Assembly (NCBI GenBank): GCA_964019695.1
Contig: CAXHUL010000525.1
Span: forward strand, 625,001 to 689,000
Direction of reading: 5' to 3'
Origin: Loripinus fragilis
Taxonomy: Eukaryota > Mollusca > Bivalvia > Lucinida > Lucinidae
DNA: 64,000 bases
Below, piece after piece: positions 1-9,429 of this stretch. A model generated the notes under the pieces. It searched no databases and was not told where the DNA came from. It saw nothing but the letters and a program-made list of their open reading frames with translations. Made by a program: the position numbers and the translations under genes. The first letter of the stretch is position 1. The number at the start of each line of letters is the position of its first letter.

Positions 1-7
1 TTTCATC

Positions 8-23
8 ATGCCCACACGGGCAT
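8..23. repeat. Inverted repeat ATGCCC/GGGCAT
   Basis: ATGCCC (8-13) and GGGCAT (18-23) are perfect complements around a 4-base ACAC loop. The element recurs in every monomer. Some copies lose pairing: CACACAGG at 37,651, 42,555 and 45,007, and a T in the left arm at 40,912. Nothing shows that pairing is maintained by selection. Confidence 0.7.
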
Positions 24-26
24 CAG

Positions 27-53
27 TTTGTAGTACGGGAGGCCGTCTACAAA
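27..53. repeat. TTTGTAG/CTACAAA hairpin in a plant-repeat-like segment
   Basis: TTTGTAG (27-33) pairs with CTACAAA (47-53); an inner AC/GT can extend the stem past one unpaired T. The next stretch, to about 104, reads as A-rich blocks ending in AAAAAGTTATGAGCATT. From memory, many plant LTR retrotransposons and satellites carry a similar string: a TTTGTAG...CTACAAA-type stem, then a TTC-rich stretch and 'aaaagttatg'. This is the main reason I lean towards a plant source. It is an unverified impression, not an alignment. Confidence 0.5.
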
Positions 54-105
54 TGGTGAAAATTTCAAAGCCTTCCGTCGGGAAATTAAAAAGTTATGAG
101 CATTA

Positions 106-115
106 GAAGATCTTC
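106..115. repeat. 10-bp palindrome with BglII site
   Basis: GAAGATCTTC is a perfect palindrome centred on AGATCT and is present once per monomer. In two copies (36,099 and 43,458) the preceding A is a G, which lengthens it to the 12-bp palindrome GGAAGATCTTCC. Those two copies belong to the two arms of the 9-unit duplication, so the change is shared by descent. One copy near 8,288 reads GATGATCTTC and loses the site. Confidence 0.8.
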
Positions 116-135
116 CCATTAGGCCCCATTAGGCC
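115..135. repeat. Tandem 10-mer CCCATTAGGC x2 inside the monomer
   Basis: CCCATTAGGC occurs twice in immediate succession, followed by one more C. It is kept in nearly every copy. Variants include AATTAGGCC in the second 10-mer (31,213 and 46,751), CATAAGGCC (about 9,128), CATGAGGCC (about 17,219) and CGATTAGGCC (about 63,108). Confidence 0.8.
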
Positions 136-156
136 ACAGTAGCCGACCGGGCCTAA
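119..156. repeat. Inverted repeat TTAGGCC/GGCCTAA with two competing left arms
   Basis: GGCCTAA (150-156) is the exact reverse complement of TTAGGCC, which is present twice upstream (119-125 and 129-135) because of the doubled 10-mer. Two alternative 7-bp stems could therefore form, with loops of 24 or 14 bases. In the copy at 33,662-33,675 a base change creates the perfect 14-bp palindrome GGCCTAATTAGGCC. The T-to-A change CAGTAG to CAGAAG that marks subfamily B lies in the loop and leaves pairing intact. Confidence 0.6.
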
Positions 157-262
157 AACTTGCTTGGGTCACTTTCACGGACGGGCTCGAAACTGGTGCC
201 AGAAGTTAGCCCCCGACCAGTGCTTCATTGTGAGGCATTGCGTAAAATTTTCCGTCCCCCGA

Positions 263-298
263 GTGCCGAGCAATAGCCCCTGAAAGGGCTTTCGGCAC
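263..298. repeat. Two-stem 36-base hairpin
   Basis: An outer stem GTGCCGA (263-269) / TCGGCAC (292-298) of 7 bp encloses an inner stem AGCCC (275-279) / GGGCT (286-290) of 5 bp with a CTGAAA loop; GCAAT and one T form the internal loop. It is the strongest secondary structure I can read in the monomer. Substitutions in other copies include a C-to-T in the right arm (4,383; 6,838; 33,832; 40,380), which still allows G-U pairing in RNA, and pairing-breaking changes GTGCCAA (about 34,621) and AGGCCGA (about 36,256). I found no paired compensatory change, so evidence for selection on an RNA fold is lacking. Confidence 0.6.
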
Positions 299-406
299 AA
301 TTTTCACGCCCTTATTTGAGCCACTTGTAGCCGAAGGAATTTTGCGCAAATGACTGAGAGGTGCTCCTGGGCACTGCTCATCACTTTGCAATAGGTTCCC
401 GGGCTT

Positions 407-414
407 TTCGCGAA
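407..414. repeat. TTCGCGAA palindrome
   Basis: A perfect 8-bp palindrome containing TCGCGA; a second TCGCGA lies at 805-810, giving two such sites per monomer. Both decay by CpG change in scattered copies, for example TTCGTGAA (4,501 and 6,956), TTCACGAA (about 14,228 and 42,126), TTGCGAAC (about 19,622, 22,892, 35,980) and TCGCAAAC (about 8,987, 21,260, 48,246). Confidence 0.7.
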
Positions 415-484
415 GGTCGCGTTTTCTCAAACATTGAGGGCATTAGTGGGTGGGGTGTGAAAACCTCCGAATGCATGGTTCTCA

Positions 485-506
485 GCTCCTGCTGTGGGCA
501 GCAAGC
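485..506. repeat. Bulged hairpin GCT-cc-TGCTG-TGGG-CAGCA-AGC
   Basis: TGCTG (490-494) pairs with CAGCA (499-503) around a TGGG tetraloop, and GCT (485-487) pairs with AGC (504-506) across a 2-base CC bulge. Conserved in most copies. TGTAGGC loop variants occur at 2,950, 5,404 and 29,108, and one copy (36,495) has two extra bases (GGGCACAGCAAG). Confidence 0.5.
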
Positions 507-509
507 CAA

Positions 510-517
510 TTTTTTTT
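510..517. repeat. T8 homopolymer tract
   Basis: Eight T in most copies. Seven copies carry T7 instead, at about 10,327, 11,060, 15,147, 21,782, 22,599, 43,865 and 46,318; this is the commonest single-base length change in the array. T7 copies cluster (10.3/11.1 kb; 21.8/22.6 kb), which suggests some spread by unit duplication, while the others fit independent slippage. Sequencing homopolymer error is an alternative. Confidence 0.85.
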
Positions 518-531
518 CCAAAATGTTGACC

Positions 532-539
532 TATAAAAG
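532..539 (+). promoter_or_regulatory. TATAAAAG motif, possible promoter element (speculative)
   Basis: Each monomer contains CCTATAAAAGAGC, a good match to a TATA box on the + strand. If it acted as one, transcription would begin some 30 bp downstream, near the alternating tract at 567-579. Satellite transcription is known in plants and animals, but nothing here shows it for this repeat. Three copies damage the motif: ACTTTAAAAG (about 18,530), TATAATAG (about 28,347) and TATAAAG with one A lost (about 47,975). The rest keep it, as they keep nearly every other base, so conservation adds little. Confidence 0.2.
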
Positions 540-566
540 AGCTTACTCGGGTGTGAAAATTATCAT

Positions 567-579
567 TGTGCGTGCGCGC
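567..579. repeat. Alternating purine-pyrimidine (CG/TG) tract, Z-DNA-prone
   Basis: TGTGCGTGCGCGC here, and TGTGCGCGCGCGC in most copies: 13 strictly alternating bases followed by CCCCGG. Such tracts can adopt Z-DNA under negative supercoiling. It is among the most variable spots: GTGTGCGCG (16,840; 37,385; 44,741), GTGCGCACGCAC (7,931), GTGGGCGCG (26,750; 42,290), GCGCTCGCC (39,843), GCGCCCGCG (43,925), GCGCTCGCG (41,472) and an added base at about 18,577. CpG density and possible slippage explain this. Confidence 0.6.
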
Positions 580-2659
580 CCCGGACCGCAATTATGATAT
601 TTCCTGTTTTCCCATAGGGCCCAAGGCAAATGGGGATAGCTGTTGTACGCGCTTTCTAAGGCTCTGATCGCTTTTAGATTTTGCACGCGGATAGGGCCAA
701 CAGAGGCGCAGGTATTGCCATGCGCACCCGCCCGCAACAATGTTTCGATACCGAGTTATCGGGGTGTGGAAGTCCGCCGCCCCGAAGCTTTACGCGCTTC
801 CGTCTCGCGAACTACTATTTTCATCATGCCCACACGGGCATCAGTTTGTAGTACGGGAGGCCGTCTACAAATGGTGAAAATTTCAAAGCCTTCCGTCGGG
901 AAATTAAAAAGTTATGAGCATTAGAAGATCTTCCCATTAGGCCCCATTAGGCCACAGTAGCCGACCGGGCCTAAAACTTGCTTGGGTCACTTTCACGGAC
1001 GGGCTCGAAACTGGTGCCAGAAGTTAGCCCCCGACCAGTGCTTCATTGTGAGGCATTGCGTAAAATTTTCCGTCCCCCGAGTGCCGAGCAATAGCCCCTG
1101 AAAGGGCTTTCGGCACAATTTTCACGCCCTTATTTGAGCCACTTGTAGCCGAAGGAATTTTGCGCAAATGACTGAGAGGTGCTCCTGGGCACTGCTCATC
1201 ACTTTGCAATAGGTTCCGGGGCTTTTCGCGAAGGTTGCGTTTTCTCAAACTTTGAGGGCATTAGTGGGTGGGGTGTGAAAACCTCCGAATGCATGGTTCT
1301 CAGCTCCTGCTGTGGGCAGCAAGCCAATTTTTTTTCCAAAATGTTGACCTATAAAAGAGCTTACTCGGGTGTGAAAATTATCATTGTGCGTGCGCGCCCC
1401 GGACCGCAATTATGATATTTCCTGTTTTCCCATAGGGCCCAAGGCAAATGGGGATAGCGGTTGTACGTGCTTTCTAAGGCTCTGATCGCTTTTAGATTTT
1501 GCACGCGGATAGGGCCAACAGAGGCGCAGGTATTGCCATGCGCACCCGCCCGCAACAATGTTTCGATACCGAGTTATCGGGGTGTGGAAGTCCGCCGCCC
1601 CGAAGCTTTACGCGCTTCCGTCTCGCGAACTACTATTTTCATCATGCCCACACGGGCATCAGTTTGTAGTACGGGAGGCCGTCTACAAATGGTGAAAATT
1701 TCAAAGCCTTCTGTCGGGAAATTAAAAAGTTATGAGCATTAGAAGATCTTCCCATTAGGCCCCATTAGGCCACAGTAGCCGACCGGGCCTAAAACTTGCG
1801 CGGGTCACTTTCACGGACGGGCTCGAAACTGGTGCCAGAAGTTAGCCCCCGACCAGTGCTTCATTGTGAGGCATTGCGTAAAATTTTCCGTCCCCCGAGT
1901 GCCGAGCAATAGCCCCTGAAAGGGCTTTCGGCACAATTTTCACGCCCTTATTTGCGCCACTTGTAGCCGAAGGAATTTTGCGCAAATGACTGAGAGGTGC
2001 TCCTGGGCACTGCTCATCACTTTGCAATAGGTTCCGGGGCTTTTCGCGAAGGTCGCGTTTTCTCAAACTTTGAGGGCATTAGTGGGTGGGGTGTGAAAAC
2101 CTCCGAATGCATGGTTCTCAGCTCCTGCTGTGGGCAGCAAGCCAATTTTTTTTCCAAAATGTTGACCTATAAAAGAGCTTACTCGGGTGTGAAAATTATC
2201 ATTGTGCGCGCGCGCCCCGGACCGCAATTATGATATTTCCTGTTTTCCCATAGGGCCCAAGGCAAATGGGGATAGCGGTTGTACGCGCTTTCTAAGGCTC
2301 TGATCGCTTTTAGATTTTGCACGCGGATAGGGCCAACAGAGGCGCAGGTATTGCCATGCGCACCCGCCCGCAACAATGTTTCGATACCGAGTTATCGGGG
2401 TGTGGAAGTCCGCCGCCCCGAAGCTTTACGCGCTTCCGTCTCGCGAACTACTATTTTCATCATGCCCACACGGGCATCAGTTTGTAGTACGGGAGGCCGT
2501 CTACAAATGGTGAAAATTTCAAAGCCTTCCGTCGGGAAATTAAAAATTTATGAGCATTAGAAGATCTTCCCATTAGGCCCCATTAGGCCACAGTAGCCGA
2601 CCGGGCCTAAAACTTGCGCGGGTCACTTTCACGGACGGGCTCGAAACTGGTGCCAGAAG

Positions 2660-4510
2660 TTAGCCCCTGACCAGTGCTTTATTGTGAGGCATTGCGTAAA
2701 ATTTTCCGTCCCCCGAGTGCCGAGCAATAGCCCCTGAAAGGGCTTTCGGCACAATTTTCACGCCCTTATTTGAGCCACTTGTAGCCGAAGGAATTTTGCG
2801 CAAATGACTGAGAGGTGCTCTTGGGCACTGCTCATCACTTTGCAATAGGTTCCGGGGCTTTTCGCGAAGGTCGCGTTTTCTCAAACTTTGAGGGCATTAG
2901 TGGGTGGGGTGTGAAAACCTCCGAATGCATGGTTCTCAGCTCCTGCTGTAGGCAGCAAGCCAATTTTTTTTCCAAAATGTTGACCTATAAAAGAGCTTAC
3001 TCGGGTGTGAAAATTATCATTGTGCGCGCGCGCCCCGGACCGCAATTATGATATTTCCTGTTTTCCCATAGGGCCCAAGGCAAATGGGGATAGCGGTTGT
3101 ACGCGCTTTCTAAGGCTCTGATCGCTTTTAGATTTTGCACGCGGATAGGGCCAACAGAGGCGCAGGTATTGCCATGCGCACCTGCCCGCAACAATGTTTC
3201 GATCCCGAGTTATCGGGGTGTGGAAGTCCGCCGCCCCGAAGCTTTACGCGCTTCCGTCTCGCGAACTACTATTTTCATCATGCCCACACGGGCATCAGTT
3301 TGTAGTACGGGAGGCCGTCTACAAATGGTGAAAATTTCAAAGCCTTCCGTCGGGAAATTAAAAAGTTATGAGCATTAGAAGATCTTCCCATTAGGCCCCA
3401 TTAGGCCACAGTAGCCGACCGGGCCTAAAACTTGCGCGGGTCACTTTCACGGACGGGCTCGAAACTGGTGCCAGAAGTTAGCCCCCGACCAGTGCTTCAT
3501 TGTGAGGCATTGCGTAAAATTTTCCGTCCCCCGAGTGCCGAGCAATAGCCCCTGAAAGGGCTTTCGGCACAATTTTCACGCCCTTATTTGAGCCACTTGT
3601 AGCCGAAGGAATTTTGCGCAAATGACTGAGAGGTGCTCCTGGGCACTGCTCATCACTTTGCAATAGGTTCCGGGGCTTTTCGCGAAGGTCGCGTTTTCTC
3701 AAACTTTGAGGGCATTAGTGGGTGGGGTGTGAAAACCTCCGAATGCATGGTTCTCAGCTCCTGCTGTGGGCAGCAAGCCAATTTTTTTTCCAAAATGTTG
3801 ACCTATAAAAGAGCTTACTCGGGTGTGAAAATTATCATTGTGCGCGCGCGCCCCGGACCGCAATTATGATATTTCCTGTTTTCCCATAGGGCCCAAGGCA
3901 AATGGGGATAGCGGTTGTACGCGCTTTCTAAGGCTCTGATCGCTTTTAGATTTTGCACGCGGATAGGGCCAACAGAGGCGCAGGTATTGCCATGCGCACC
4001 CGCCCGCAACAATGTTTCGATACCGAGTTATCGGGGTGTGGAAGTCCGCCGCCCCGAAGCTTTACGCGCTTCCGTCTCGCGAACTACTATTTTCATCATG
4101 CCCACACGGGCATCAGTTTGTAGTACGGGAGGCCGTCTACAAATGGTGAAAATTTCAAAGCCTTCCGTCGGGAAATTAAAAAGTTATGAGCATTAGAAGA
4201 TCTTCCCATTAGGCCCCATTAGGCCACAGTAGCCGACCGGGCCTAAAACTTGCGCGGGTCACTTTCACGGACGGGCTCGAAACTGGTGCCAGAAGTTAGC
4301 CCCCGACCAGTGCTTCATTGTGAGGCATTGCGTAAAATTTTCCGTCCCCCGAGTGCCGAGCAATAGCCCCTGAAAGGGCTTTTGGCACAATTTTCACGCC
4401 CTTATTTGAGCCACTTGTAGCCGAAGGAATTTTGCGCAAATGACTGAGAGGTGCTCCTGGGCACTGCTCATCACTTTGCAATAGGTTTTGGGGCTTTTCG
4501 TGAAGGTCGC
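2660..4510. repeat. 3-unit duplication, copy 1
   Basis: This stretch shares a run of otherwise rare variants with 5,114-6,960 at a constant offset of 2,454-2,455 bp (three monomers). The pairs are: CCCCTGACC at 2,668 and 5,122 with TGCTTTATTG just after; TGTAGGC at 2,950 and 5,404; GATCCCGAG at 3,204 and 5,659; TTTTGGCAC at 4,383 and 6,838; and GGTTTTGGGGC plus TTCGTGAAGG around 4,486-4,501 and 6,941-6,956. The offset grows by one exactly where the second copy has an extra T near 5,510. Such linkage of rare changes shows duplication of a block at least 1.85 kb long. Exact ends cannot be fixed because the outer bases are common to all copies. Confidence 0.85.
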
Positions 4511-5113
4511 GTTTTCTCAAACTTTGAGGGCATTAGTGGGTGGGGTGTGAAAACCTCCGAATGCATGGTTCTCAGCTCCTGCTGTGGGCAGCAAGCCAAT
4601 TTTTTTTCCAAAATGTTGACCTATAAAAGAGCTTACTCGGGTGTGAAAATTATCATTGTGCGCGCGCGCCCCGGACCGCAATTATGATATTTCCTGTTTT
4701 CCCATAGGGCCCAAGGCAAATGGGGATAGCGGTTGTACGCGCTTTCTAAGGCTCTGATCGCTTTTAGATTTTGCACGCGGATAGGGCCAACAGAGGCGCA
4801 GGTATTGCCATGCGCACCCGCCCGCAACAATGTTTCGATACCGAGTTATCGGGGTGTGGAAGTCCGCCTCCCCGAAGCTTTACGCGCTTCCGTCTCGCGA
4901 ACTACTATTTTCATCATGCCCACACGGGCATCAGTTTGTAGTACGGGAGGCCGTCTACAAATGGTGAAAATTTCAAAGCCTTCTGTCGGGAAATTAAAAA
5001 GTTATGAGCATTAGAAGATCTTCCCATTAGGCCCCATTAGGCCACAGTAGCCGACCGGGCCTAAAACTTGCGCGGGTCACTTTCACTGACGGGCTCGAAA
5101 CTGGTGCCAGAAG

Positions 5114-6960
5114 TTAGCCCCTGACCAGTGCTTTATTGTGAGGCATTGCGTAAAATTTTCCGTCCCCCGAGTGCCGAGCAATAGCCCCTGAAAGGGCTTT
5201 CGGCACAATTTTCACGCCCTTATTTGAGCCACTTGTAGCCGAAGGAATTTTGCGCAAATGACTGAGAGGTGCTCCTGGGCACTGCTCATCACTTTGCAAT
5301 AGGTTCCGGGGCTTTTCGCGAAGGTCGCGTTTTCTCAAACTTTGAGGGCATTAGTGGGTGGGGTGTGAAAACCTCCGAATGCATGGTTCTCAGCTCCTGC
5401 TGTAGGCAGCAAGCCAATTTTTTTTCCAAAATGTTGACCTATAAAAGAGCTTACTCGGGTGTGAAAATTATCATTGTGCGCGCGCGCCCCGGACCGCAAT
5501 TATGATATTTTTCTGTTTTCCCATAGGGCCCAAGGCAAATGGGGATAGCGGTTGTACGCGCTTTCTAAGGCTCTGATCGCTTTTAGATTTTGCACGCGGA
5601 TAGGGCCAACAGAGGCGCAGGTATTGCCATGCGCACCCGCCCGCAACAATGTTTCGATCCCGAGTTATCGGGGTGTGGAAGTCCGCCGCCCCGAAGCTTT
5701 ACGCCCTTCCGTCTCGCGAACTACTATTTTCATCATGCCCACACGGGCATCAGTTTGTAGTACGGGAGGCCGTCTACAAATGGTGAAAATTTCAAAGCCT
5801 TCCGTCGGGAAATTAAAAAGTTATGAGCATTAGAAGATCTTCCCATTAGGCCCCATTAGGCCACAGTAGCCGACCGGGCCTAAAACTTGCGCGGGTCACT
5901 TTCACTGACGGGCTCGAAACTGGTGCCAGAAGTTAGCCCCCGACCAGTGCTTCATTGTGAGGCATTGCGTAAAATTTTCCGTCCCCCGAGTGCCGAGCAA
6001 TAGCCCCTGAAAGGGCTTTCGGCACAATTTTCACGCCCTTATTTGAGCCACTTGTAGCCGAAGGAATTTTGCGCAAATGACTGAGAGGTGCTCCTGGGCA
6101 CTGCTCATCACTTTGCAATAGGTTCCGGGGCTTTTCGCGAAGGTCGCGTTTTCTCAAACTTTGAGGGCATTAGTGGGTGGGGTGTGAAAACCTCCGAATG
6201 CATGGTTCTCAGCTCCTGCTGTGGGCAGCAAGCCAATTTTTTTTCCAAAATGTTGACCTATAAAAGAGCTTACTCGGGTGTGAAAATTATCATTGTGCGC
6301 GCGCGCCCCGGACCGCAATTATGATATTTCCTGTTTTCCCATAGGGCCCAAGGCAAATGGGGATAGCGGTTGTGCGCGCTTTCTAAGGCTCTGATCGCTT
6401 TTAGATTTTGCACGCGGATAGGGCCAACAGAGGCGCAGGTATTGCCATGCGCACCCGCCCGCAACAATGTTTCGATACCGAGTTATCGGGGTGTGGAAGT
6501 CCGCCGCCCCGAAGCTTTACGCGCTTCCGTCTCGCGAACTACTATTTTCATCATGCCCACACGGGCATCAGTTTGTAGTACGGGAGGCCGTCTACAAATG
6601 GTGAAAATTTCAAAGCCTTCTGTCGGGAAATTAAAAAGTTATGAGCATTAGAAGATCTTCCCATTAGGCCCCATTAGGCCACAGTAGCCGACCGGGCCTA
6701 AAACTTGCGCGGGTCACTTTCACGGACGGGCTCGAAACTGGTGCCAGAAGTTAGCCCCCGACCAGTGCTTCATTGTGAGGCATTGCGTAAAATTTTCCGT
6801 CCCCCGAGTGCCGAGCAATAGCCCCTGAAAGGGCTTTTGGCACAATTTTCAAGCCCTTATTTGAGCCACTTGTAGCCGAAGGAATTTTGCGCAAATGACT
6901 GAGAGGTGCTCCTGGGCACTGCTCATCACTTTGCAATAGGTTTTGGGGCTTTTCGTGAAG
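5114..6960. repeat. 3-unit duplication, copy 2
   Basis: Partner of 2,660-4,510; the shared variants are listed there. Private changes here include one extra T in GATATTTTTCTG (about 5,510), ACGCCCTTCC (about 5,705), TTCAAGCCC (about 6,851) and CCTCAGAATG (about 7,013, just outside). CACTGACGG is shared by the adjacent monomers at about 5,087 and 5,906 but is absent from copy 1, so it arose or spread after the duplication. Few private changes on either side indicate a recent event. Confidence 0.85.
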
Positions 6961-9429
6961 GTCGCGTTTTCTCAAACTTTGAGGGCATTAGTGGGTGGGG
7001 TGTGAAAACCTCAGAATGCATGGTTCTCAGCTCCTGCTGTGGGCAGCAAGCCAATTTTTTTTCCAAAATGTTGACCTATAAAAGAGCTTACTCGGGTGTG
7101 AAAATTATCATTGTGCGCGCGCGCCCCGGACCGCAATTATGATATTTCCTGTTTTCCCATAGGGCCCAAGGCAAATGGGGATAGCGGTTGTACGCGCTTT
7201 CTAAGGCTCTGATCGCTTTTAGATTTTGCACGCGGATAGGGCCAACAGAGGCGCAGGTATTGCCATGCGCACCCGCCCGCAACAATGTTTCGATACCGAG
7301 TTATCGGGGTGTGGAAGTCCGCCGCCCCGAAGCTTTACGCGCTTCCGTCTCGCGAACTACTATTTTCATCATGCCCACACGGGCATCAGTTTGTAGTACG
7401 GGAGGCCGTCTACAAATGGTGAAAATTTCAAAGCCTTCCGTCGGGAAATTAAAAAGTTATGAGCATTAGAAGATCTTCCCATTAGGCCCCATTAGGCCAC
7501 AGTAGCCGACCGGGCCTAAAACTTGCGCGGGTCACTTTCACGGACGGGCTCGAAACTGGTGCCAGAAGTTAGCCCCCGACCAGTGCTTCATTGTGAGGCA
7601 TTGCGTAAAATTTTCCGTCCCCCGAGTGCCGAGCAATAGCCCCTGAAAGGGCTTTCGGCACAATTTTCACGCCCTTATTTGAGCCACTTGTAGCCGAAGG
7701 AATTTTGCGCAAATGACTGAGAGGTGCTCCTGGGCACTGCTCATCACTTTGCAATAGGTTCCGGGGCTTTTCGCGAAGGTCGCGTTTTCTCAAACTTTGA
7801 GGGCATTAGTGGGTGGGGTGTGAAAACCTCCGAATGCATGGTTCTCAGCTCCTGCTGTGGGCAGCAAGCCAATTTTTTTTCCAAAATGTTGACCTATAAA
7901 AGAGCTTACTCGGGTGTGAAAATTATCATTGTGCGCACGCACCCCGGACCGCAATTATGATATTTCCTGTTTTCCCATAGGGCCCAAGGCAAATGGGGAT
8001 AGCGGTTGTACGCGCTTTCTAAGGCTCTGATCGCTTTTAGATTTTGCACGCGGATAGGGCCAACAGAGGCGCAGGTATTGCCATGCGCACCCGCCCGCAA
8101 CAATGTTTCGATACCGAGTTATCGGGGTGTGGATGTCCGCCGCCCCGAAGCTTTACGCGCTTCCGTCTCGCGAACTACTATTTTCATCATGCCCACACGG
8201 GCATCAGTTTGTAGTACGGGAGGCCGTCTACAAATGGTGAAAATTTCAAAGCCTTCCGTCGGGAAATTAAAAAGTTATGAGCATTAGATGATCTTCCCAT
8301 TAGGCCCCATTAGGCCACAGTAGCCGACCGGGCCTAAAACTTGCGCGGGTCACTTTCACGGACGGGCTCGAAACTGGTGCCAGAAGTTAGCCCCCGACCA
8401 GTGCTTCATTGTGAGGCATTGCGTAAAATTTTCCGTCCCCCGAGTGCCGAGCAATAGCCCCTGAAAGGGCTTTCGGCACAATTTTCACGCCCTTATTTGA
8501 GCCACTTGTAGCCGAAGGAATTTTGCGCAAATGACTGAGAGGTGCTCCTGGGCACTGCTCATCACTTTGCAATAGGTTCCGGGGCTTTTCGCGAAGGTCG
8601 CGTTTTCTCAAACTTTGAGGGCATTAGTGGGTGGGGTGTGAAAACCTCCGAATGCATGGTTCTCAGCTCCTGCTGTGGGCAGCAAGCCAATTTTTTTTCC
8701 AAAATGTTGACCTATAAAAGAGCTTACTCGGGTGTGAAAATTATCATTGTGCGCGCGCGCCCCGGACCGCAATTATGATATTTCCTGTTTTCCCATAGGG
8801 CCCAAGGCAAATGGGGATAGCGGTTGTACGCGCTTTCTAAGGCTCTGATTGCTTTTAGATTTTGCACGCGGATAGGGCCAACAAAGGCGCAGGTATTGCC
8901 ATGCGCACCCGCCCGCAACAATGTTTCGATACCGAGTTATCGGGGTGTGGAAGTACGCCGCCCCGAAGCTTTACGCGCTTCCGTCTCGCAAACTACTATT
9001 TTCATCATGCCCACACGGGCATCAGTTTGTAGTACGGGAGGCCGTCTACAAATGGTGAAAATTTCAAAGCCTTCCGTCGGGAAATTAAAAAGTTATGAGC
9101 ATTAGAAGATCTTCCCATTAGGCCCCATAAGGCCACAGTAGCCGACCGGGCCTAAAACTTGCGCGGGTCACTTTCACGGACGGGCTCGAAACTGGTGCCA
9201 GAAGTTAGCCCCCGACCAGTGCTTCATTGTGAGGCATTGCGTAAAATTTTCCGTCCCCCGAGTGCCGAGCAATAGCCCCTGAAAGGGCTTTCGGCACAAT
9301 TTTCACGCCCTTATTTGAGCCACTTGTAGCCGAAGGAATTTTGCGCAAATGACTGAGAGGTGCTCCTGGGCACTGCTCATCACTTTGCAATAGGTTCCGG
9401 GGCTTTTCGCGAAGGTCGCGTTTTCTCAA

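Larger units (their letters stand above)
1..818. repeat. Reference monomer (first complete copy)
   Basis: This copy is used as the map of the monomer; other copies follow by adding about 818. In order it holds: a 6-bp-stem inverted repeat (8-23), a TTTGTAG/CTACAAA hairpin (27-53), a palindrome at a BglII site (106-115), a doubled 10-mer (115-135), an inverted repeat with two possible left arms (119-156), a two-stem hairpin (263-298), a TTCGCGAA palindrome (407-414), an NsiI site (471-476), a bulged hairpin (485-506), a T8 tract (510-517), a TATAAAAG motif (532-539), an alternating purine-pyrimidine tract (567-579), a HindIII site (785-790) and a TCGCGA site (805-810). Base composition looks mixed throughout, without microsatellite. 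The phase is arbitrary because the array has no natural start in view. This copy departs from the main form at 'cttgcttggg' near 160 and 'gatagctgttg' near 636. Confidence 0.93.
1..1800. repeat. Left-edge variant monomers
   Basis: The first two copies read CTTGCTTGGGTC at about 159 and 977, where the third copy (about 1795) and almost all later ones read CTTGCGCGGGTC. Both also have GTGCGTGCGCGCC in the alternating tract (about 568 and 1386), where the usual form is all CG; that second change recurs once near 33,290 and could arise independently by CpG decay. The CTTG form changes two adjacent bases and is confined to this edge, so it probably marks a variant group that continues to the left of the window. 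Two copies are too few to call it a subfamily firmly. Confidence 0.6.

Noticed and set aside
195..210. Retroviral-type primer binding site TGGTGCCAGAAG
   Set aside because: It matches the initiator-tRNA complement in only about 8 of 12 bases, and there is no LTR boundary, polypurine tract or coding remnant around it.
206..430. A 74-codon minus strand open frame repeated in nearly every monomer
   Set aside because: Starts at TTG, lies antisense to the hairpin region and to the + strand frame at 361-597, and is lost or altered by small indels near 36.3, 38.7, 42.95 and 43.66 kb. Frequent arginine and serine reflect CG-rich antisense sequence.
361..597. A 78-codon + strand open frame repeated in nearly every monomer
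   Set aside because: Starts at GTG and ends in the CG-rich tract, which varies in length and sequence. The T7/T8 indel shifts its frame in seven copies. No recognisable protein features.
543..740. A 65-codon minus strand open frame repeated in nearly every monomer
   Set aside because: Starts at TTG, is antisense to the start of the 93-codon frame, and crosses the hypervariable alternating tract. No family resemblance.
1..818. 5S rRNA, snRNA (U1, U2, U4, U5, U6) or other tandem RNA gene cluster
   Set aside because: I looked for the conserved cores of these RNAs on both strands of the monomer and found none. A GGCTCGAAACT string near 183-193 resembles a pol III B box in 8 of 11 positions, but no matching A box or tRNA fold accompanies it.
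1..818. CENP-B box
   Set aside because: The nearest strings (around TTCCGTCGGGAA and TTCGATACCGAGTTATCGGGG) do not satisfy the required TTCG-N4-A-N2-CGGG spacing.
643..924. A 93-codon + strand open frame repeated in nearly every monomer
   Set aside because: It starts at TTG, not ATG; 818-bp periodicity copies it passively. It overlaps other open frames on the opposite strand, matches no domain I know, and is changed or broken in some copies (start lost near 18,643; early stop at 9,905) with no sign of codon-position constraint.
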